NCBI GenBank assembly: GCA_947589305.1
Contig: CANQAP010000001.1
Coordinates: forward strand, 1 to 64,000
Origin: an uncultured Lachnospiraceae bacterium
GTDB lineage: Bacteria; Bacillota; Clostridia; Lachnospirales; Lachnospiraceae
Reading direction: 5' to 3'
Length of the DNA: 64,000 nt
Position numbers and translations under genes: made by a program. The notes under the pieces were generated by a model. The model ran no database searches and had not been told where the DNA came from. It was given only the letters and a program-made list of their open reading frames with translations. This document shows positions 24,190-33,698 of the stretch, one piece after another. Position 1 is the stretch's first letter. Every line of letters starts with the position of its first letter.

Positions 24190-25715
24190 ACGAAAAACAA
24201 TCTTTATGGAAACAAATCGACTGGTTTTCAATCCTGATCCCGTTGATCGGCGTTGTCATTTTGTGTGTGATCTTTATGACCCTGCCGTCACAGTCTACGA
24301 TCGTATTGCAGGCAATCCGCGGATTTTTAGGCGATGATTGCGGTCTGTATTATGGAATTTTGGGACTGGGTATCTTTGCCTGTACCATTTACATTGCCTG
24401 CTCGCGGTATGGCAAGATCAAGCTGGGGGATACGGAAAAGCCAAAATATTCATCCTTTAAATGGGGAACGATGATCTTTACATCTACGATGGCGGCGGAT
24501 ATCCTGTTTTATTCCCTGTGTGAATGGGCATTATATGCAAACGAAACCCATATCGAGGAAATGGGCGGTATTCAGAAGTGGGCGTCCACATATCCGCTGT
24601 TCCACTGGGGACCGATCGCATGGTGTTTTTATATTGTCTTGGCAGTCGCATTTGGCTTTATGCTCCATGTCAGAGGACGTGACAAACAGAAGTTTTCGGA
24701 AGCATGCCGTCCGATACTGGGAAAGCGGGTCGATGGCTTCTGGGGAAAACTCATTGATCTGATCGCGATCTTTGCGCTGATCGCCGGTACGGCTACTACA
24801 TTCTCGCTGGCAACGCCGCTGTTGGCAACATCAGTCAGCAGGGTATTTGGTTTCCAAAGCGGTGTCGGTCTGACGATCGTGATCTTAATCCTGATCGCAT
24901 TGGTCTATACGCTGACGGTTTGGTTCGGCATGAAAGGTATCACTAAACTGGCGTCTGTGTGTACATATTTATTCTTTGGATTGCTGCTCTATGTACTGAT
25001 CGGAGGAGGGGAAGCCCGTTATATCTTGGAAACCGGTTTTTCGGCGCTGGGTAATATGGTACAGAATTTTATCGGTATGTCTACTTGGATGGATCCGTTA
25101 CGGGAGACTTCTTTCCCACAGAATTGGACGATTTATTATTGGGCGTATTGGATGGTCTGGTGTGTGGCTACGCCGTTCTTTATCGGCACGATCAGTCAGG
25201 GAAGAACCATTCGCAATACCATATTCGGAGGCTATGCTTGGGGACTGGCAGGCACGTTTACCTCATTTATCATTTTGGGAAACTATGGCATGGCACAGCA
25301 GCTAAAGCATGGCGTCGATATCTCCGGATTCATTGCAAATGGAGGGGATTATTCCGAGGCGATCCTGAAAGTCTTTGATACGCTGCCATTGTCGAGTATC
25401 GGATTGATCTTACTGGTCATTACGATGATCGCATTCTATTCAACGACCTTTGACGCATTGACCATGGTGGTTTCCTCTTACTCGTATAAGCGGCTGGATG
25501 TCAACAAGGAACCGGATAAGCGCATACGGACGTTTTGGGCGATCATGTTTATCTTGCTCCCGATCGCATTGATCTTTTCGGAAAACTCGATGTACAGTCT
25601 GCAATCAGTCTCGATCATCGCGGCGTTTCCGATTGGGTTTATCGTCTTGCTGATCACTGCAAGTTTCTTTAAGGATGCAAACCTGTATTTCAAGGAGCGG
25701 GAGACACGCCCATAG
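24186..25715 (+). CDS. BCCT-family choline/betaine transporter
   Basis: A 509-aa membrane protein with about 12 spans, of the betaine/choline/carnitine transporter family. The family signature region FHWGPIAWCFYIVLAVAFGF is present in pieces, along with WTIYYWAYWMVWCVATPFFIGTISQGRTIR (split), the long amphipathic-helix region of BCCT proteins. Position directly after licA suggests choline import, taking the place that LicB (a different family) holds in other lic operons. Its stop is 2 bp from the stop of the convergent flippase gene, with no terminator visible between. Confidence 0.88.
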   Translation: MNEKQSLWKQIDWFSILIPLIGVVILCVIFMTLPSQSTIVLQAIRGFLGDDCGLYYGILGLGIFACTIYIACSRYGKIKLGDTEKPKYSSFKWGTMIFTSTMAADILFYSLCEWALYANETHIEEMGGIQKWASTYPLFHWGPIAWCFYIVLAVAFGFMLHVRGRDKQKFSEACRPILGKRVDGFWGKLIDLIAIFALIAGTATTFSLATPLLATSVSRVFGFQSGVGLTIVILILIALVYTLTVWFGMKGITKLASVCTYLFFGLLLYVLIGGGEARYILETGFSALGNMVQNFIGMSTWMDPLRETSFPQNWTIYYWAYWMVWCVATPFFIGTISQGRTIRNTIFGGYAWGLAGTFTSFIILGNYGMAQQLKHGVDISGFIANGGDYSEAILKVFDTLPLSSIGLILLVITMIAFYSTTFDALTMVVSSYSYKRLDVNKEPDKRIRTFWAIMFILLPIALIFSENSMYSLQSVSIIAAFPIGFIVLLITASFFKDANLYFKERETRP

Positions 25716-25717
25716 CC

Positions 25718-26995
25718 TTAGGCGGAATGTGGTTTAGAGGATGAAAACTGCGTATGGAGCTTTAGGATCATAAACAGGAGCAATACAAGTATCTCGATCA
25801 GAGTAGAGAGCATGAGTGCAAAGCTCGCGCCCTGCATGCCGAATAAAGCGCCTTTTGTCTGAAAGCATACCTGCTCCAGATACGGCGATAATACAAAGGA
25901 AGCCAGTACCGCGGCAAGATTGCCAAGGATCAGACCGCGAAATTCACGGATGGCTGTCAGGATGCCGCAGAGCAGCCATGCGTATGCGGTCAGGATGGTA
26001 CAAAGAATCAGCGGAATGAGAAGGGCGGAATAGGAAGCGACTTCTTCATCAAGCAGTAAGGTCAATCCCCAGACGCCAAGAAATTTTCCGGCGAGGACGG
26101 CGGCGACGGCAATGGCAAATACGGCAAGCACGCATTTCCATAAGGCGGAAAGAAAGCCTTTCCGGTCTTTTTGGTGATACCGTTCGGCAAATAAAGTGAT
26201 AAACGGATTAAATACATATGTGGCGCCCATCTGCACGATCAAGGTCGGCGTTGCAACGGAACCATAGATGCCGAGATAATACTGACCGAGGATCCGTTCC
26301 ATGAACAGACGCGGAATCGAGGCAATCGAAGAAGAAAACAGGGTATAGATCACAAGCGGAAGACATTCGCGCAACAGTTCAAATACCGGACGACGGCGGG
26401 TATCCAATCGGATATCCGTTAGTTTTTTTGTGGTTGGAATATCATAGAGAAAGACCGCGCCAAGGCACAGCAGCGCCATCACGCCGATCGTCAGGACGAT
26501 GTTGTGCGTGGTCACGAGAAGCAGGCTGAAGCCGGTTATGGTTAAAATGCCGCGTAAGATCATGGATTTTCCGGCATAGTCCAGCCGCCATTGTTTTTGA
26601 AAGATACCGGCATAGACGTCAAACAGGGCTTCCGAGGTTTTATAGAGAAAATAAAAAAGAATACATAGTTTTTCCTGCGGTTCATATGGCATGCAAAGCG
26701 TATAGATCAGGCAGCCGAGAAATGCGCCGCTGCAAGTCAGGATCCGGCTGAAAATATAAGTGCCGTTGGTGTATTGGTCGTTTGCGTCGGACACCTGAAA
26801 ATTCCGCATTCCGTATACGGCAATGCAGTACCAGATATTGCATACCGTCATCGCAAGCGTCAGGGTGCCGGCATCCGGTATGCCGGAGAGTTTGACCACA
26901 AGGACCGTAAGAAGCCATTGGCAGCCCAGATAGCAGATACTGCCAATGGTATTCCATAAGACGCTGGATTGGATGGATAGTTTTTTTTGAGACAT
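25718..26995 (-). CDS. Wzx-like polysaccharide flippase
   Basis: A 425-aa protein with about 12 hydrophobic segments and the layout of MATE/PST-type lipid-linked oligosaccharide flippases: a start SSVLWNTIGSICYLGCQWLL, a conserved first-helix pattern, and FMERILGQYYLGIYGSVATPTLIVQMG (split), typical of Wzx/RfbX. It is the last gene of the licD-GT8-flippase operon, 4 bp after the GT8 gene. It probably moves the choline-phosphate-bearing or GT8-modified lipid-linked unit across the membrane. Substrate unknown. Confidence 0.75.
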   Translation of the reverse strand: MSQKKLSIQSSVLWNTIGSICYLGCQWLLTVLVVKLSGIPDAGTLTLAMTVCNIWYCIAVYGMRNFQVSDANDQYTNGTYIFSRILTCSGAFLGCLIYTLCMPYEPQEKLCILFYFLYKTSEALFDVYAGIFQKQWRLDYAGKSMILRGILTITGFSLLLVTTHNIVLTIGVMALLCLGAVFLYDIPTTKKLTDIRLDTRRRPVFELLRECLPLVIYTLFSSSIASIPRLFMERILGQYYLGIYGSVATPTLIVQMGATYVFNPFITLFAERYHQKDRKGFLSALWKCVLAVFAIAVAAVLAGKFLGVWGLTLLLDEEVASYSALLIPLILCTILTAYAWLLCGILTAIREFRGLILGNLAAVLASFVLSPYLEQVCFQTKGALFGMQGASFALMLSTLIEILVLLLFMILKLHTQFSSSKPHSA

Positions 26996-26999
26996 GGGA

Positions 27000-27995
27000 T
27001 CACCTGTTTTTTGCGTTTTGTAGTTGCTTTTTCCGCCATTTCATGAAAGCGGGGATCAGGGCGTCAACGATATGATAGCGGAGAGCCGGAAACGGACGCA
27101 TCACTACATTGAAGATATCCCAAAAGAAAAAGTATGCTTTCCAGCCGGTTTCCGGCGGTTCGTCACGCCAAGGCGTCAGGGCAAGATATTGATGATAATT
27201 CTCGCGGAATTTGTGATGGTTGCCTTCCCGCCATGGACGTTCTTCGCCGAGATAGTGAATGATCGTCGGATGGGCAAGGGATTCCCGATATACGTCCTCA
27301 CTGTAATAATAGGCGTTTTTCATTAATTGTTTCAGATAACGATATGGATAAAACCAATAAATGTTATAAAAATTATATTTTGGCGGGAGATACAGGATGC
27401 GATCGAGTAAAGTGCCGTTAATGGCGTCCTGATCGGGCGCAAATAAATGACCGCCCTGCGTCCGGTAATAGTCGATAATGGCATCTCCCCAGTGTTCGTT
27501 CCGCCAAAGTTTGAGATTGATGAGTAGTACGCCGGAGTTGATGTAGGGAAGATGTTCCATGCCTAGCTCGGTTCGTCGGGACTGCGTCACGGTAGCTTCG
27601 ATACAGCCGCCGAGGACCGAATCATGGAACGGAGTTTCCCACAATTCCTTCAAACTGCGTAAAACGACCGTATCTCCGTCCAGATATAAGATGCGGTCGA
27701 TATCCGGCGGGAGGAGTTTGTCCAACAAAAGCCGCGCCAGTACGATCGGATTCCATCCAAGTGTATCAAAATCAAAGGAAAAATATGTTTTTAGATCTCC
27801 TAAAGGGAGGTATTGGATGGTACGTTGATAGGCATCCGCTAATTGTGAAAACCGCCGTTGGTTTTCGGCGGATATATCCGGTCCGATGATATAGACCGTG
27901 ATCTGTTCCATGTCCCGGTTGTTTTCAAAGACGGAGCAGATGCTGGCGCCGACTTTGGCGGCAAAAAGATCGTTGGTGGTATATAAAAGATTCAT
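27000..27995 (-). CDS. Family 8 glycosyltransferase
   Basis: A 331-aa cytoplasmic glycosyltransferase of the GT8 (LgtC-like) retaining family, which uses UDP-glucose or UDP-galactose. The DxD motif is Asp106-Gly-Asp108 in RILYLDGDTVV. YINSGVLLINL, PDQDAINGTL and HYLGEERPW (the second metal-ligand His of GT8) follow in order. The C-terminus is basic and amphipathic, a likely membrane contact. It is 6 bp after licD and 4 bp before the flippase gene. Confidence 0.9.
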   Translation of the reverse strand: MNLLYTTNDLFAAKVGASICSVFENNRDMEQITVYIIGPDISAENQRRFSQLADAYQRTIQYLPLGDLKTYFSFDFDTLGWNPIVLARLLLDKLLPPDIDRILYLDGDTVVLRSLKELWETPFHDSVLGGCIEATVTQSRRTELGMEHLPYINSGVLLINLKLWRNEHWGDAIIDYYRTQGGHLFAPDQDAINGTLLDRILYLPPKYNFYNIYWFYPYRYLKQLMKNAYYYSEDVYRESLAHPTIIHYLGEERPWREGNHHKFRENYHQYLALTPWRDEPPETGWKAYFFFWDIFNVVMRPFPALRYHIVDALIPAFMKWRKKQLQNAKNR

Positions 27996-28001
27996 GCTGT
28001 A

Positions 28002-28862
28002 TTACCCTTCTTCTCCAAAATCTATCAAAGCGGCATAGTGATTGTGACGTTGATCTTCCGGCGGAAGCTGCATATAATCTCCGTATTCCGGACGCAGGAA
28101 TTCGTCATAATTTTTTACAAGCGATACCGTGATATCCTCAAACGGCACTTCGATCACAGGAAAGGCGTCCTGCGTGCGGATCATGAGGTTTTCACCGGTG
28201 ATATAGGAATAATCAATATATAAGTCGGATTCCGGTTCCGGACAGGAGGTTGCCCATTTCAGATAGTTCCGCGTGGCTTTTGCAGGCGTCATGCGTATCA
28301 GTTTCAGAAACAGATATGCCATGCGGCAGCCGGCAGTTAATATCTTTGCGGTCAGACCGCTTACCGTATCCGGCAGTTTGGGATTCGGGATCAGTGTCAG
28401 TACATGTAACCGCCCGAGATTCCATGTCCGTTTCTGCCATTTGCGTCTCAGTGTTGCATTTTCCGGCGTCCGGTCGTATGGGAAGATGTCAATATAGATA
28501 CCCAAAGGATAGTTGGCTTGCTGATAGGCGTCCTCCACAAAACGGGTCCCCTTTTTTACCATTTTTCCGAACATGAGAGGATATCGCGGCTCGGTTTCGG
28601 TAGTCATGAACAGGTATCTGTCGCCCAGCTCCTTCGGAGCTACCTGCATAAAGGTGTCGTAGTCTTGGCGTAACATGCACACATCAATATCGTCATCCCA
28701 AGGTATAAATCCCTGATGCCGTAACGCGCCGATCGCGGTGCCGCCGGTCGCAAAATAGGGAAGCTCATATTTTTGGCAGACGGCAATGAAATCTTTTAAG
28801 ATCTCAAGCTCCGTCTGCTGTAATTTCTTTAATATATCTTCGTCATATCGTTTCTCACTCAT
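28002..28862 (-). CDS. licD: LicD family phosphocholine transferase
   Basis: A 286-aa protein that transfers phosphocholine from CDP-choline to a surface glycan (family knowledge). The LicD core is clear: TGGTAIGALRHQGFIPWDDDIDV with the metal-binding Asp cluster. I set the start at the ATG whose first base is 28862 because AAGGAG lies 10 bp upstream of it; the longer frame starting at 28922 runs through the promoter. It is the first gene of the minus-strand operon and completes the lic set encoded on the other strand. Confidence 0.92.
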   Translation of the reverse strand: MSEKRYDEDILKKLQQTELEILKDFIAVCQKYELPYFATGGTAIGALRHQGFIPWDDDIDVCMLRQDYDTFMQVAPKELGDRYLFMTTETEPRYPLMFGKMVKKGTRFVEDAYQQANYPLGIYIDIFPYDRTPENATLRRKWQKRTWNLGRLHVLTLIPNPKLPDTVSGLTAKILTAGCRMAYLFLKLIRMTPAKATRNYLKWATSCPEPESDLYIDYSYITGENLMIRTQDAFPVIEVPFEDITVSLVKNYDEFLRPEYGDYMQLPPEDQRHNHYAALIDFGEEG

Positions 28863-28893
28863 GAACTGATATCTCCTTGAAAACACTGGTCTC

Positions 28894-28922
28894 ATTCTAA
28901 CATTATTTTCTATATTTGACAA
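28894..28922 (-). promoter_or_regulatory. Promoter of the licD-GT8-flippase operon
   Basis: Read on the minus strand: TTGTCA (28922-28917), 17-bp spacer, TAGAAT (28899-28894) with an extended TGT element. A strong sigma-A promoter about 30 bp before the licD start. Confidence 0.75.
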
Positions 28923-29022
28923 GCGGAAAACCGGACGGACAATCGGAGGAAAAACCGTCTATATAGAAGCTGCCGGCGAGGCATCGACGGACCCGATCAG
29001 GAGAAAACCGGTGTTTAAAGAA

Positions 29023-29051
29023 TTGAAAAAGCATAGGTACAATGCTATAAT
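29023..29051 (+). promoter_or_regulatory. Promoter of the rhamnan operon, very close to the first start codon
   Basis: TTGAAA (29023-29028), 17-bp spacer, consensus TATAAT (29046-29051). The expected start point near 29058 is only a few bases from ATG 29061. Confidence 0.75.
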
Positions 29052-29060
29052 GTCCATATT

Positions 29061-29996
29061 ATGGTAGATATCTTATTGGCATCTTATAACGGTGAATCTT
29101 ATATTGCAGAACAGTTGGATTCTCTTTTTAACCAGACGTATCCGGATATCCGGATCATTTTAAGGGATGATGCTTCCACAGACCGGACGCTTGCGATCGC
29201 CAAAGCCTATGCGGGCAGATATCCGGATCGGCTGAAGGTTTTGGTGAATGAAAAGGGTACGGGTTCGGCGATGCGCAATTTTTTTCGCATGCTTTCCGAT
29301 ACGGATGCGGAGTATGTCATGTTCTGTGATCAGGATGATGTATGGACTGCCGATAAGGTGGAATGTACGCTGCGGCATATGAAGGAAGCCGAGCGGGAAG
29401 CAGGAGCCGGCAAGCCGGTACTGGTGCATACGGATCTGGCTGTGGTAGACGCACAGGGCAAAGTCTTGTCTCCGTCTTTCCATCGCTATATGAATCTGGG
29501 AACCGGAGGAGAACTGAGTCAACTGATCATCCAGAATCAGGTAACGGGTTGCACCGTGATGGTCAATCAGCCGCTGGTACAGTTGATGAAAATGGCAGAG
29601 GATGTAGACCGGATCGTGATGCACGATCATTGGGCGGCTTTGGTGGCAGCGGCGTTTGGCGTCATCCGTTATGTGGACGAGCCGACTGTGCGTTACCGGC
29701 AGCATGGGAATAATACGGTCGGTGCGAAAAACGCGGGGAGTCTGTCTTATTTATACGGACGGTTTCGTCAGGGGAAAAAACAGTTTCGGCGGGAATTGTC
29801 CCGGTTAATGAAGCAGGCGGATTATTTTCTCGCAGTATATGCTTCGTGCGGCATGAAGGAAGCGGACCGTTTCCTGATTCAGGAATATGCGGCATTAAGA
29901 CATAAGAAAAAAGCAAAACGGGTTTCATTTTATCTGCGTCGCCGTGTATTAAAACACGGTATGATCCGTCGTATCATGCAGATCCTATGGGGCTAA
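29061..29996 (+). CDS. GT2 glycosyltransferase, rhamnosyltransferase-like
   Basis: A 311-aa inverting GT-A enzyme. The N-terminal DILLASYNGESYIAEQLDSL starts directly at the family's first strand, and FCDQDDVW carries the metal-binding Asp residues, as in RgpB-like rhamnosyltransferases. The C-terminus is basic. There is no ribosome-binding site before ATG 29061, yet no later Met fits the fold, so translation may be leaderless. It is followed 12 bp later by a second GT2 gene and then by rfbD, which supports rhamnose transfer as an inference. Confidence 0.85.
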   Translation: MVDILLASYNGESYIAEQLDSLFNQTYPDIRIILRDDASTDRTLAIAKAYAGRYPDRLKVLVNEKGTGSAMRNFFRMLSDTDAEYVMFCDQDDVWTADKVECTLRHMKEAEREAGAGKPVLVHTDLAVVDAQGKVLSPSFHRYMNLGTGGELSQLIIQNQVTGCTVMVNQPLVQLMKMAEDVDRIVMHDHWAALVAAAFGVIRYVDEPTVRYRQHGNNTVGAKNAGSLSYLYGRFRQGKKQFRRELSRLMKQADYFLAVYASCGMKEADRFLIQEYAALRHKKKAKRVSFYLRRRVLKHGMIRRIMQILWG

Positions 29997-30008
29997 GGAG
30001 ACAGATTT

Positions 30009-30776
30009 GTGGCTAAGATTAAAGTAAGCGGTTGTATAGTGACCTATAATGAACAGGAAACCATCGCAGCCTGTATTCAATCTCTGCTGACGCAGACGAA
30101 ATCGGTTGATTTTCAATTATATATATCGGATAATTGCTCGCAGGATGCGACGCTGGATCTGATCCGGGAGCAGTTTCCGGAGGTAACGATCCTACAGAAT
30201 CCGGTGAACGGAGGTTTTGGTTACGGGCATAATCAAGTGCTGGATCTGCTGGAATCGGACTATCATGTAGTGATCAATCCGGATGTTTATCTGAAAGAGG
30301 ATACGATCGGGGATTTGATTGCTTATCTGGAAGAGCATGAAACGGTCGGCATGGCGACGCCGAAGGTGCTGAATATGGACGGAAGCGAACAGTTTCTGCC
30401 GAAGCGTCCGCCGAGCATCCGTTATGTGATCCTGAGTAAATTCAAGCCGTTTCGTAAGCACAGGCAATTTTATACAAGAGAAGTCGATCAACTGGATACA
30501 AGTACGGAGATCGAATTTTGCAGCGGTTGTTTCTTTGCGATCCGGACGGAGCTGTTTCGTAAGATCGGGGGATTCGACCGGCGGTATTATATGTATTTTG
30601 AAGATGCGGATATTTCCCGAACGGTTTTAAATGAAGGGTATCGGATTGTGTTCCGACCGGAAACGGCGATTTATCATGAATGGCATCGGGCGAATACGAG
30701 GAGCGTAAAAGGAATCCTGCGGTTTTTGACTTCCATGGTGAAGTATTTTCACAAATGGGGTTGGAAATGGAATTAG
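30009..30776 (+). CDS. GT2 rhamnosyltransferase (WbbL-like)
   Basis: A 255-aa GT2 protein. It shows CIVTYNEQETIAACIQSLLT, the DNCSQDATL nucleotide-binding turn, NPVNGGFGYGHNQ, the metal site VINPDVYL and the acceptor-side region FDRRYYMYFEDADISRT, all typical of dTDP-rhamnosyltransferases such as WbbL. The start is GTG 30009, 8 bp after AAGGAG (29995-30000), which overlaps the stop codon of the previous gene. Basic Trp-rich end suggests membrane association. Confidence 0.85.
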   Translation: MAKIKVSGCIVTYNEQETIAACIQSLLTQTKSVDFQLYISDNCSQDATLDLIREQFPEVTILQNPVNGGFGYGHNQVLDLLESDYHVVINPDVYLKEDTIGDLIAYLEEHETVGMATPKVLNMDGSEQFLPKRPPSIRYVILSKFKPFRKHRQFYTREVDQLDTSTEIEFCSGCFFAIRTELFRKIGGFDRRYYMYFEDADISRTVLNEGYRIVFRPETAIYHEWHRANTRSVKGILRFLTSMVKYFHKWGWKWN

Positions 30777-30821
30777 CGGGTGATAACGATACAGAATCTA
30801 AGAATGGAGAGGACGGAAATC

Positions 30822-31670
30822 ATGAAGAAACTTTTGGTGACAGGAGCAAACGGTCAGTTAGGACGCGCGATACAGCGGAAATACGAATCGGATAACCGCT
30901 ACGAATTGGTATGCACAGATGTGGCGGAACTGGATATCACAAGTGTCGATGCAGTCGTTCGGCTGGTGGATGAGATCAAACCGAGCGTGATCATAAATTG
31001 CGCTGCGCATACCAATGTGAATCAGTGTGAATCTGATTGGGACAATGCCTATAAGATCAATGCGATCGGACCGAGAAATTTAAGTATCGCGGCGACCAGA
31101 GCGAAGGCGAAAATGGTGCATATCTCGACCGATTATGTATTTGACGGAACGGCTGTAAAGCCATATACGGAATTTGACGAGACAAATCCGTGCGGCGCAT
31201 ATGGGAAAACGAAGCTCGAAGGCGAAAAGTTTGTCAGACAATTTGCCAAGGAGTTTTTTATCGTGCGTACCGCTTGGCTATATGGCGACGGTAATAATTT
31301 TGTTAAAACCATGCTGCGGCTCGCCGAGACGAATAAAGAAGTGCGGGTTGTCCGGGATCAGATCGGTTCGCCGACCAGTACAAAGGTTTTGGCGGATATT
31401 CTGGCACGGCTGATCGAGACTGATAATTACGGCGTGTTCCATGGAACCTGTGAAGGTTTCTGTAGCTGGGCGGATTTCACAGAAGAATTTTTCCGGCTTT
31501 CTGGCGTGACAATCCCGGTACGGCATATCACAACCGATGAATATCCGACACCGGCTAAGCGTCCGGCATATTCGGTATTGGAAAATTATATGCTGAAACT
31601 GACTATGGGATATGTAGCGGAAGATTGGCAAAGCGCGATCCGGGAATATATTGCAAACGGTTTGAAATAA
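30822..31670 (+). CDS. rfbD: dTDP-4-dehydrorhamnose reductase
   Basis: A 282-aa NAD(P)H enzyme that makes dTDP-L-rhamnose in the last step of the pathway. The Rossmann motif TGANGQLGRAI lies near the N-terminus, with STDYVFDG and the YGKTKLEGE catalytic Tyr/Lys pair. I start at ATG 30822, after GGAGAGGA; a further-upstream ATG (30780) adds 14 residues before the first strand. It is 45 bp after the GT2 gene and separated from rfbBAC by one membrane-protein gene. Confidence 0.93.
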   Translation: MKKLLVTGANGQLGRAIQRKYESDNRYELVCTDVAELDITSVDAVVRLVDEIKPSVIINCAAHTNVNQCESDWDNAYKINAIGPRNLSIAATRAKAKMVHISTDYVFDGTAVKPYTEFDETNPCGAYGKTKLEGEKFVRQFAKEFFIVRTAWLYGDGNNFVKTMLRLAETNKEVRVVRDQIGSPTSTKVLADILARLIETDNYGVFHGTCEGFCSWADFTEEFFRLSGVTIPVRHITTDEYPTPAKRPAYSVLENYMLKLTMGYVAEDWQSAIREYIANGLK

Positions 31671-31688
31671 CGGAGAAATGATTCGACC

Positions 31689-33632
31689 ATGAGAGAATAT
31701 AATGCAAAACGATATAAGGAAACGATCAAACGGGTGATGCGGACGTATGGGAAACGACTGCTGATCATACTGGCGATATCACTGGCGGCAGCTATGTTAA
31801 TGGAGCTGTTTTGGAACCGGCAGGCGCTGCAGATAGACAAGACGGATCGCGGCATGATTTCCGTTCCGTTGGATAACTTGTATACGGAAGGTTTTGAAGC
31901 GAGGGACGGAAAACTGATCCTGACCGGACAGCCTGCCATGATCCGGATCGACCAGCCGTGTTCGTATGTGAGAAAACTGGAATATGCTTTTGCATATCCG
32001 TATGATTTTGTGGCGGTGGCAAGGATCTGCCCGACGGCAGATGCAGAGGCAACACAGAGTTTTATCGACATTGCGGACGGTAATAACCGGTTGCTGACGG
32101 TGTCGGAGGTCTCGGTCGATGCTTCGTTTGACCACGTCGATCTGATCTTTCCGGAAGGGACGGAAGGACTGGAGATCCTTTCTGTCAATTATGATAATTC
32201 CGTTCATGTCAGCGGACGCAGGATTCTTGCCACAGCGACTGCCCTGCTGCTGATCTTATGGATCCTGTCATGTCCTTCTATTTTGGAAAACCGGTTGGAA
32301 TACGCTTTTTTATGGATCGGCATGGGGGCATGCGTGACGATCGTATTTACGTTTCCGGCACAAAAGGTGTCTTGGGATGAAGCCTATCATTTCCGCCATG
32401 CGTATGAACTGGGATTGGGAACGCGGATCATCCTTTCGCCGGAGGTTCAGTATTATGGCAGTGATGATGAAGTGGCGTCTCTGTTATATCCGAAGACGAT
32501 GCAGGAATTCAACAATCTGGAACAGGGCTTGGACCGTAGCGCGATCTATGATCCGGACGCTTCGGGAAATCAGGTCATCCGAAGCGGCTTTGCCTCCTTT
32601 AATGATATCGGTCATATACCATGTGCGATCGGGATTTCTTTTGCAAGGCTTTTACATCTGCCGTTGGCGACGGTCTATAAGTGCGGGCGGCTGTTTAACG
32701 CATGGTTTTATCTACTGCTGACATGGCTTGCGATCCGACGTGCCAAAATCGGTAAACAGTTACTGACCGCCATTGCATTGATGCCGACGCTGTTGTTTCT
32801 TGCGTCCTCGTATTCCTATGACGCCAGTCTCAACGCATGTGCATTTTTGGGACTGTCTTATGTCCTGTCGGAACTGGTGGAACGGGACACACCGATCACT
32901 TGGAGACGGTATCTGATCATCATAGGCTCCCTGTTCTTTGCTTCCGGTGTCAAACTGTTATACGCACCGTTACTGCTGTTGGTGTTATTGCTTCCGCGGC
33001 AGAAGTTTCGGGATAAAAAGACGGTATATCTCATGAAGGGCGGCGTGCTGCTTGTCTGCGTGTTATTATTGGCAGTGATGATGCTCCCGACTCTGCTGAA
33101 TCCGGTCGGAGTCGAAGCGGATGCCCGAGGCGGGGCGACCTCGACCGGTGGACAGCTTTCAGTGATCTTCGGAAATCCGATCGGCTACGCCAAGTTACTT
33201 CTGATGTCGGTTTTGTCATCGGCAGTTGATTTTACGATCGGAAACGGTATTTTCGGAACGATGGCACATTACGGCTATGTGCCGTTCGGCGGTTTCATCA
33301 CGGTCCTGATGGTATTTCTTACCCTGACGGATGTGGCAAAGGACACATTGCGTATTCGGGAACGGGTCGTAATACTGGGACTGGTCGGAATCATTGTGGC
33401 ATTTATCTGGACGGCGATGTATATCAGCTTTACGCCGGTCGGAGCGGCTTCCATCAACGGGGTGCAGGGAAGGTATTTTGTTCCGATCCTGCTTCCTTTG
33501 TTATTGGCGTTACAGACAACACATATTGAGAACCACATTCCGAGGGCGGTGTATCATCGTATTGTGGTAGGGGTGCCGATGCTGCTGACGTATAGCGTCA
33601 TTTTATATAAGGTGTTTGTAAATGCTTCATAG
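31689..33632 (+). CDS. DUF2142-type polytopic membrane protein
   Basis: A 647-aa membrane protein with a single span near residues 20-40, an extracytoplasmic domain of about 130 residues, then about 10 spans. The segment SWDEAYHFRHAYELGLG is the D-E pair and nearby His typical of DUF2142, a family with GT-C-like topology that acts on lipid-linked sugars outside the membrane. Similar genes are common in Firmicute capsule and rhamnan loci. A glycosyl transfer role is inferred; donor and acceptor are unknown. Confidence 0.75.
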   Translation: MREYNAKRYKETIKRVMRTYGKRLLIILAISLAAAMLMELFWNRQALQIDKTDRGMISVPLDNLYTEGFEARDGKLILTGQPAMIRIDQPCSYVRKLEYAFAYPYDFVAVARICPTADAEATQSFIDIADGNNRLLTVSEVSVDASFDHVDLIFPEGTEGLEILSVNYDNSVHVSGRRILATATALLLILWILSCPSILENRLEYAFLWIGMGACVTIVFTFPAQKVSWDEAYHFRHAYELGLGTRIILSPEVQYYGSDDEVASLLYPKTMQEFNNLEQGLDRSAIYDPDASGNQVIRSGFASFNDIGHIPCAIGISFARLLHLPLATVYKCGRLFNAWFYLLLTWLAIRRAKIGKQLLTAIALMPTLLFLASSYSYDASLNACAFLGLSYVLSELVERDTPITWRRYLIIIGSLFFASGVKLLYAPLLLLVLLLPRQKFRDKKTVYLMKGGVLLVCVLLLAVMMLPTLLNPVGVEADARGGATSTGGQLSVIFGNPIGYAKLLLMSVLSSAVDFTIGNGIFGTMAHYGYVPFGGFITVLMVFLTLTDVAKDTLRIRERVVILGLVGIIVAFIWTAMYISFTPVGAASINGVQGRYFVPILLPLLLALQTTHIENHIPRAVYHRIVVGVPMLLTYSVILYKVFVNAS

Positions 33633-33655
33633 AGAAGAAAGAAACGTGTTTCGAC

Positions 33656-33684
33656 TTTACAAAGCAGGAATTTGATGGTAAAAT
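33656..33684 (+). promoter_or_regulatory. Internal promoter before rfbB
   Basis: TTTACA (33656-33661), 17-bp spacer, TAAAAT (33679-33684) with an extended TGG. It would let rfbBAC and the export genes be expressed apart from the upstream genes. Confidence 0.6.
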
Positions 33685-33698
33685 TCGATAAGATATAT

